This document shows positions 14,018-16,710 of a stretch of 16,710 nt of DNA, piece after piece (the stretch's first letter is position 1; each line of letters opens with the position of its first letter). The translations under genes were made by a program, and so were the position numbers. Source of the DNA: Bacillota bacterium (lineage in GTDB: Bacteria > Bacillota > Clostridia > Christensenellales > UMGS416); the NCBI GenBank assembly GCA_023410875.1, contig JAEYPH010000078.1, forward strand, positions 1 to 16,710, given 5' to 3'. The notes under the pieces were generated by a model. It worked only from the letters and a program-made list of their open reading frames with translations. It was not told the origin of the DNA and did not search any database.

Positions 14018-14560
14018 CTAGCGGAACAGCGAGGAGATCTCGCCGTCGGTGCGGCTCAGCGGCCCTTCGCGGCGACGCGCGCCGATCACCCTGGCCACGA
14101 TGAACATCAGAAAGATGGCGCCGCCCACAGAGCCCACGATCCACGGCGCGCTGGCCTGTTCAATGGCGTCATAGCCGCCCGGCAGCACATAACGGTAGCG
14201 CGCCTGCACGGCTTCGGCGGGCACAGCGCGCATCTGGCCGCCCGCATACAGAATCAGTTCGCCCTCGCGCCGCTCGGCCAGCACGCCGCTGAAGGTGCGG
14301 CCATCGCTGTCGAAGCACACCAGCGCGTCTCCGATGGCGGCATCGCCGGCCTGCACCCGCTGCAGCAGCGCCAGGCTGCCGGGCGGCACGTTGGCCCCCT
14401 CCACCGCCATGTTGGTCACGGTGTGGTTGACGCCTTTCACAAAGGAGATGTTGGTATCGCCGGGGCGCACGAGGAAGAGGTCCAGCGCAACGCTTGCGAT
14501 GGTGGCCAGCAGAAACAGCACCAGCAACACGTCGGTTGCCACGATCAGCGCCTTCCTCAT
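14018..14560 (-). CDS. Signal-peptidase-fold-like membrane protein, probably inactive
   Basis: A 180-residue protein with membrane helices near 7-29 and 140-160 and a domain of about 110 residues between them. The layout and the pieces PPGSLALLQRV (59-69), IGDALVCF (76-83) and the closing hydrophobic segment resemble SipW-type signal peptidase I. The catalytic SGSM motif is absent (EGAN at 54-57), and no His appears where HRV is expected (SGVLAE, 91-96). It may be an inactive relative or an unrelated small membrane protein. ATG (14558-14560) follows GGAGGAG; upstream codons lack a binding site. It has its own promoter and leads the HAD-HxlR-nitroreductase series. Confidence 0.6.
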   Translation of the reverse strand: MRKALIVATDVLLVLFLLATIASVALDLFLVRPGDTNISFVKGVNHTVTNMAVEGANVPPGSLALLQRVQAGDAAIGDALVCFDSDGRTFSGVLAERREGELILYAGGQMRAVPAEAVQARYRYVLPGGYDAIEQASAPWIVGSVGGAIFLMFIVARVIGARRREGPLSRTDGEISSLFR

Positions 14561-14590
14561 AACTCCTCCATCAACCTCGCATATGATTAA

Positions 14591-14619
14591 AGTATACCTT
14601 TGCGCGAAAGGTTTGACAA
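14591..14619 (-). promoter_or_regulatory. Sigma-A promoter of the minus-strand series
   Basis: On the minus strand, TTGTCA (14614-14619), a 17-base spacer and TATACT (14591-14596), about 30 bases before the membrane-protein ATG. The spacer contains the dyad CCTTTCGCGCAAAGG, a possible operator. Confidence 0.75.
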
Positions 14620-14696
14620 CAACGCCCGCCGCCGGGCAACCACCGGAAAATACGGAAAACCCTCTGTGACCTGTCTCACACCGCTTGCATGGGGTG

Positions 14697-14704
14697 CATA
14701 TCAT
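14697..14704 (+). promoter_or_regulatory. Possible sporulation-type -10 element
   Basis: CATATCAT fits the CATAnnnT pattern of sigma-E -10 elements and lies 46 bases before the next ATG. No good sigma-A pair was found in this spacer. The -35 match (GTCTCACA, 14673-14680) is poor, so this is weak. Confidence 0.25.
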
Positions 14705-14750
14705 GTGATAGAAACCCCAAACCGCAATACCAGGAAAAGGAGGGAAACTA

Positions 14751-15413
14751 ATGTCCTTTTATTCGTACAAGAATGCCGGCGAATCACATATGCCCTGCCG
14801 CATCAAGAGCGACAACTCCAACAACTTCCAGTGCATCGAAAGAGTATGCCTTCAGGTCAAGAAAGTGTACGACTCGTGCCTGCAGCAGGAGCAACTCTCG
14901 GACGTAACCGTACATCTGCACTGCATTTCGCCGATCACCCCCTGCCCCACCCCGCCCTTTGAGTTCGTAAGCTGCCGCAGCACAGAAATCAAGGGCATCC
15001 TGCGCGACGTGAAGATTGATCCCATTCCCAACCGGGAGCACTTCGCGCGGGTCAGGGCCACGGTGGAGATTCCCGTGGAAGTCGTGTTCCTGGACGCCAA
15101 CAACCGCGAGTACACCGGCAAGGCCTTCATCACCGTCAAGAAGGACGTCATCCTCTTCGTGCCCGACGACTCCATCGTGCCGTTCTTCGTGGACGACATC
15201 GTGAGCGCCATCTGCGTGACGGGCACCTGGACCGGAGACAACAACTTCGTCATCACCGTGTGCGTTACCGTGATACTGAAGATTGTGGCCGAGGTAGAAC
15301 TGCTGGTGCCGGCCTATGGCTTCTGCCAGATCCCGCCCTGCGAGCAGTTCGCCGAGAACATCTGCGACGAGTTCTTCTCGCTGCCGATCTTCCCGCCGCA
15401 ACTTGAAGACTAA
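14751..15413 (+). CDS. Conserved clostridial-type cysteine-rich protein, function unknown
   Basis: A 220-residue protein with twelve cysteines (16, 28, 33, 43, 58, 65, 75, 155, 171, 192, 197, 205). There is no signal peptide or membrane helix. The start CIERVCLQVKKVYDSCLQQE (28-47) and the ending PAYGFCQIPPCEQF with LFPP-like FPP resemble uncharacterised Clostridia proteins. The middle is rich in beta-strand patterns (RVRATVEIPVEVVFLD, 100-115, then ITVKKDVILFVPDD). This resembles the SPOCS/DUF3794 style of spore-associated proteins, though I cannot confirm it. The ATG follows AAGGAGGG. A sporulation role is inference from the cysteine content and possible sigma-E site. Confidence 0.6.
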   Translation: MSFYSYKNAGESHMPCRIKSDNSNNFQCIERVCLQVKKVYDSCLQQEQLSDVTVHLHCISPITPCPTPPFEFVSCRSTEIKGILRDVKIDPIPNREHFARVRATVEIPVEVVFLDANNREYTGKAFITVKKDVILFVPDDSIVPFFVDDIVSAICVTGTWTGDNNFVITVCVTVILKIVAEVELLVPAYGFCQIPPCEQFAENICDEFFSLPIFPPQLED

Positions 15414-15422
15414 TTAGTCGGA

Positions 15423-15441
15423 CGGGGGACCCTGTCCCCCG
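15423..15441 (+). terminator. Weak terminator-like hairpin after the cysteine-rich gene
   Basis: CGGGGGAC (15423-15430) pairs perfectly with GTCCCCCG (15434-15441) around CCT, 9 bases beyond the stop codon. Only a short TTTT appears later (15456-15459), so termination efficiency is doubtful. Confidence 0.45.
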
Positions 15442-15462
15442 CCGAAGCCACCCCCTTTTGTT

Positions 15463-15486
15463 CGCCGGCGATGCTTATCGCCGGCG
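15463..15486 (+). repeat. Hairpin repeat, family C copy 3
   Basis: CGCCGGCGA (15463-15471) pairs perfectly with TCGCCGGCG (15478-15486) around TGCTTA. The core CGGCGA-6-TCGCCG is shared with the copy at 6991-7012. Family B copy 3 lies downstream. Confidence 0.55.
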
Positions 15487-15510
15487 ATTGCTGCGCTCTT
15501 AGCTCTTGTT

Positions 15511-15544
15511 AGCCGCGCGCCGCGCATGTCGCCGTGCGGCTTTT
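15511..15544 (+). other. Hairpin followed by four T residues
   Basis: AGCCGCGC (15511-15518) pairs with GTGCGGCT (15534-15541), with one G-T pair and a 15-base loop, then TTTT. It may be a weak terminator or part of the folded spacer. Confidence 0.35.
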
Positions 15545-15561
15545 GGGTTGACCACCCTGTG

Positions 15562-15574
15562 CTTACAATGTAAG
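15562..15574. promoter_or_regulatory. Perfect 13-base dyad, possible operator
   Basis: CTTACA and TGTAAG flank one central A. TACA-n-TGTA dyads are used by BlaI/CopY-like repressors, although those usually have a two-base centre. No regulated promoter next to it is clear. Confidence 0.25.
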
Positions 15575-15592
15575 GAAACGTTGGACGCCTGC

Positions 15593-15658
15593 GGGCGGGC
15601 TTTTATGAACGACTCTCTCTGGCACTCGTTTCCTTCGGCGGAATGAATCCGCCGTCGG
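15593..15658 (+). repeat. Dispersed structured repeat, family B copy 3
   Basis: This 66-base copy reads GGGCGGG, CTTTTATGAACGAC, GTTTCCTTC, a hairpin, then GTCGG. The hairpin is CGGCGG (15636-15641), loop AATGAAT (15642-15648), CCGCCG (15649-15654). Immediately before it, CGCC-TGCG-GGCG (15586-15597) forms a small hairpin in the place where copy 2 has CCGC-TGTG-GCGG. From GGAATGAAT onward it is identical to copy 2 for 22 bases. Family A copy 3 begins 40 bases later. Confidence 0.74.
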
Positions 15659-15698
15659 CAAGAAACTATATCCATATCGCAACTTCTAAAAGATGGTT

Positions 15699-15756
15699 CC
15701 GAAGGTTTCCAAAGGGCGACCGGAGACCTTTGGTCGCGCCCAAAGGCGCGAAATCT
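15699..15756 (+). repeat. Dispersed structured repeat, family A copy 3 (short form)
   Basis: The minimal 58-base form has no insert. Hairpin 1 is CCAAAGG (15709-15715) and CCTTTGG (15727-15733). Hairpin 2 is TCGCGCC (15734-15740) and GGCGCGA (15745-15751) around CAAA, followed by AATCT. It defines the core shared by the two longer copies. It lies upstream of the nitroreductase promoter. Confidence 0.82.
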
Positions 15757-15790
15757 CATCCCATGAGAAAGTGCAGTACAGGATGGAAAC

Positions 15791-15819
15791 TTGAGCGAAC
15801 CACTCGCCCGTGCTATGAT
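15791..15819 (+). promoter_or_regulatory. Sigma-A promoter of the second nitroreductase
   Basis: TTGAGC (15791-15796), a 17-base spacer and TATGAT (15814-15819), 29 bases before the ATG. Confidence 0.72.
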
Positions 15820-15848
15820 AATTCCGACTGGAAAAAGGAGGAATTCCC

Positions 15849-16688
15849 ATGACCGCGATGGAAGCCATGCAGCGGCGCATATCGGTGCGCACCTATGAGG
15901 ACCGACCGGTGGACGCAGACGCCCGCCAGGAGTTGGAGCGATATCTGGCGGCGCAGATCAAGGGGCCTTTTGGCCACTCCGTGCGGCTGACGCTGCTGGA
16001 CGCGTCGCAGGACAGCGCCGCGCAGCTGCGCCAGTACGGCGTCTATGGCATGATCAAGGGCGCCAAGCTGTTCCTGGCCGGCGCGGTGGAGCGCGGCGAC
16101 GGAGCCATGGAAGACTACGGATACTGCGTGGAGGGCGCCATCCTGCGCGCCACGCAGCTGGGCCTGGGCACCGTGTGGCTGGGCGGGTCCTTCCGCCGCG
16201 GCACCTTTGCCCAGAAGCTGGCCCTGCGGGACAGCGAGGCGTTGCCGGCCATCACACCTGTGGGTTATGCGGCGGAAAGGATATCCCTGCGCGACAACCT
16301 GGTGCGCGCGGTGGCAGGATCCCGCAAGCGGAAACCCTTCGGGGAGCTGTTCTTCGATGGCGCTGCGGGCGTGGCCCTGAGCGAGCAGGCCGCCGGGCCT
16401 TACGCGCAGGTGCTGCAGGCGGTTCGCATGGGCCCCTCGGCCTCCAACAAGCAGCCCTGGCGTGTCATCCGCGGGGCTGACGCCTTCCACCTGTGCCTGC
16501 AGGAGGACAAAGCCTACAACCACATTATCCCGGGAATCCAACTGCAGAACCTGGACCTGGGCATCGCCATGCGCCACTTCGAGCTGGCGGCGCAGGAGCT
16601 GGGGCTGGCAGGCCAGTGGCGCTTTGAGAAGCCCGCCGTCAACTTGGGTAATCTGATCTACATTGCCAGCTATACACGCGTGAAGTAA
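15849..16688 (+). CDS. TM1586-type nitroreductase
   Basis: A 279-residue nitroreductase-fold protein of the longer, two-half type (TM1586-like). The first half starts with RRISVRTY (9-16) and includes GAILRATQLGLGTVWLGG (96-113). The second half contains AVRMGPSASNKQPWR (191-205), the family's second FMN-contact segment, and closes with NLDLGIAMRHFELAAQELGL (234-253). Such proteins likely bind FMN as a single chain made of two nitroreductase-like halves; substrates are unknown. The ATG follows AAAAAGGAGGAATTC, the same 15 bases that precede metG. It is monocistronic within the window and has its own sigma-A promoter. It is only distantly similar to the 195-residue nitroreductase nearby. Confidence 0.9.
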   Translation: MTAMEAMQRRISVRTYEDRPVDADARQELERYLAAQIKGPFGHSVRLTLLDASQDSAAQLRQYGVYGMIKGAKLFLAGAVERGDGAMEDYGYCVEGAILRATQLGLGTVWLGGSFRRGTFAQKLALRDSEALPAITPVGYAAERISLRDNLVRAVAGSRKRKPFGELFFDGAAGVALSEQAAGPYAQVLQAVRMGPSASNKQPWRVIRGADAFHLCLQEDKAYNHIIPGIQLQNLDLGIAMRHFELAAQELGLAGQWRFEKPAVNLGNLIYIASYTRVK

Positions 16689-16710
16689 TCTGTTCTATCC
16701 CGATAGAGAG

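Noticed and set aside
14613..14618. Plus-strand TTGACA as a -35 for the cysteine-rich gene
   Set aside because: No -10 element occurs at 16-18 bases downstream, and the sequence is the complement of the minus-strand -35 shifted by one base.
14561..14704. Longer start for the signal-peptidase-like protein
   Set aside because: The extension runs through the predicted -10 and -35 elements, while the chosen ATG has GGAGGAG just upstream.

Overview
The window looks like chromosomal DNA of a GC-rich Gram-positive anaerobe of the Clostridia type. This is inferred from a methionine-type T-box leader on a tRNA-synthetase gene, strong AGGAGG ribosome binding sites, frequent GTG/TTG starts, sigma-A promoters with 17-base spacers, a class II (Firmicutes-style) galT, an HxlR regulator, and a cysteine-rich protein resembling clostridial conserved proteins. 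Genus cannot be fixed from sequence alone. No tRNA, rRNA, CRISPR array, phage or insertion-sequence gene was seen.

Layout. Bases 1-610 hold a structured repeat, a sigma-A promoter and a T-box riboswitch with its terminator, followed by metG (+). A separate promoter drives a membrane-anchored DUF4097-type repeat protein (+). A second copy of the structured repeat separates it from a minus-strand pair: flavodoxin, then a one-domain EamA transporter overlapping it by 4 bases. A divergent, hairpin-rich spacer leads to galT (+), whose stop overlaps the start of a GNAT acetyltransferase. Next on the minus strand is a large membrane PAS-PAS-GGDEF-HD-GYP protein for cyclic-di-GMP turnover, preceded by a short coupled upstream ORF. 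Further along the minus strand lies a polar amino-acid ABC importer in the order binding protein, permease, ATPase. Another minus-strand series, in transcription order, is a signal-peptidase-like membrane protein, a HAD-IIIA phosphatase with an altered catalytic motif, an HxlR regulator, and a nitroreductase with its own small upstream ORF. The window ends on the plus strand with the cysteine-rich protein and a two-half TM1586-type nitroreductase.

Working together. The HxlR/nitroreductase pair, the flavodoxin and the second nitroreductase suggest FMN-dependent redox and electrophile handling. The ABC operon imports an amino acid, and metG responds to uncharged tRNA-Met. The GGDEF/HD-GYP protein links an external or redox signal to cyclic-di-GMP. 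These functional links are inference.

The most unusual content is intergenic. Three families of dispersed, strongly folded elements recur. Family A (three copies) has two fixed hairpins with a variable structured insert. Family B (three copies of about 66 bases) has a hairpin whose seven-base loop AATGAAT is constant while the stem changes with pairing kept. Family C is a hairpin lying roughly 95-150 bases upstream of each family B copy. Families B and C may together form one composite RNA or repeat element.
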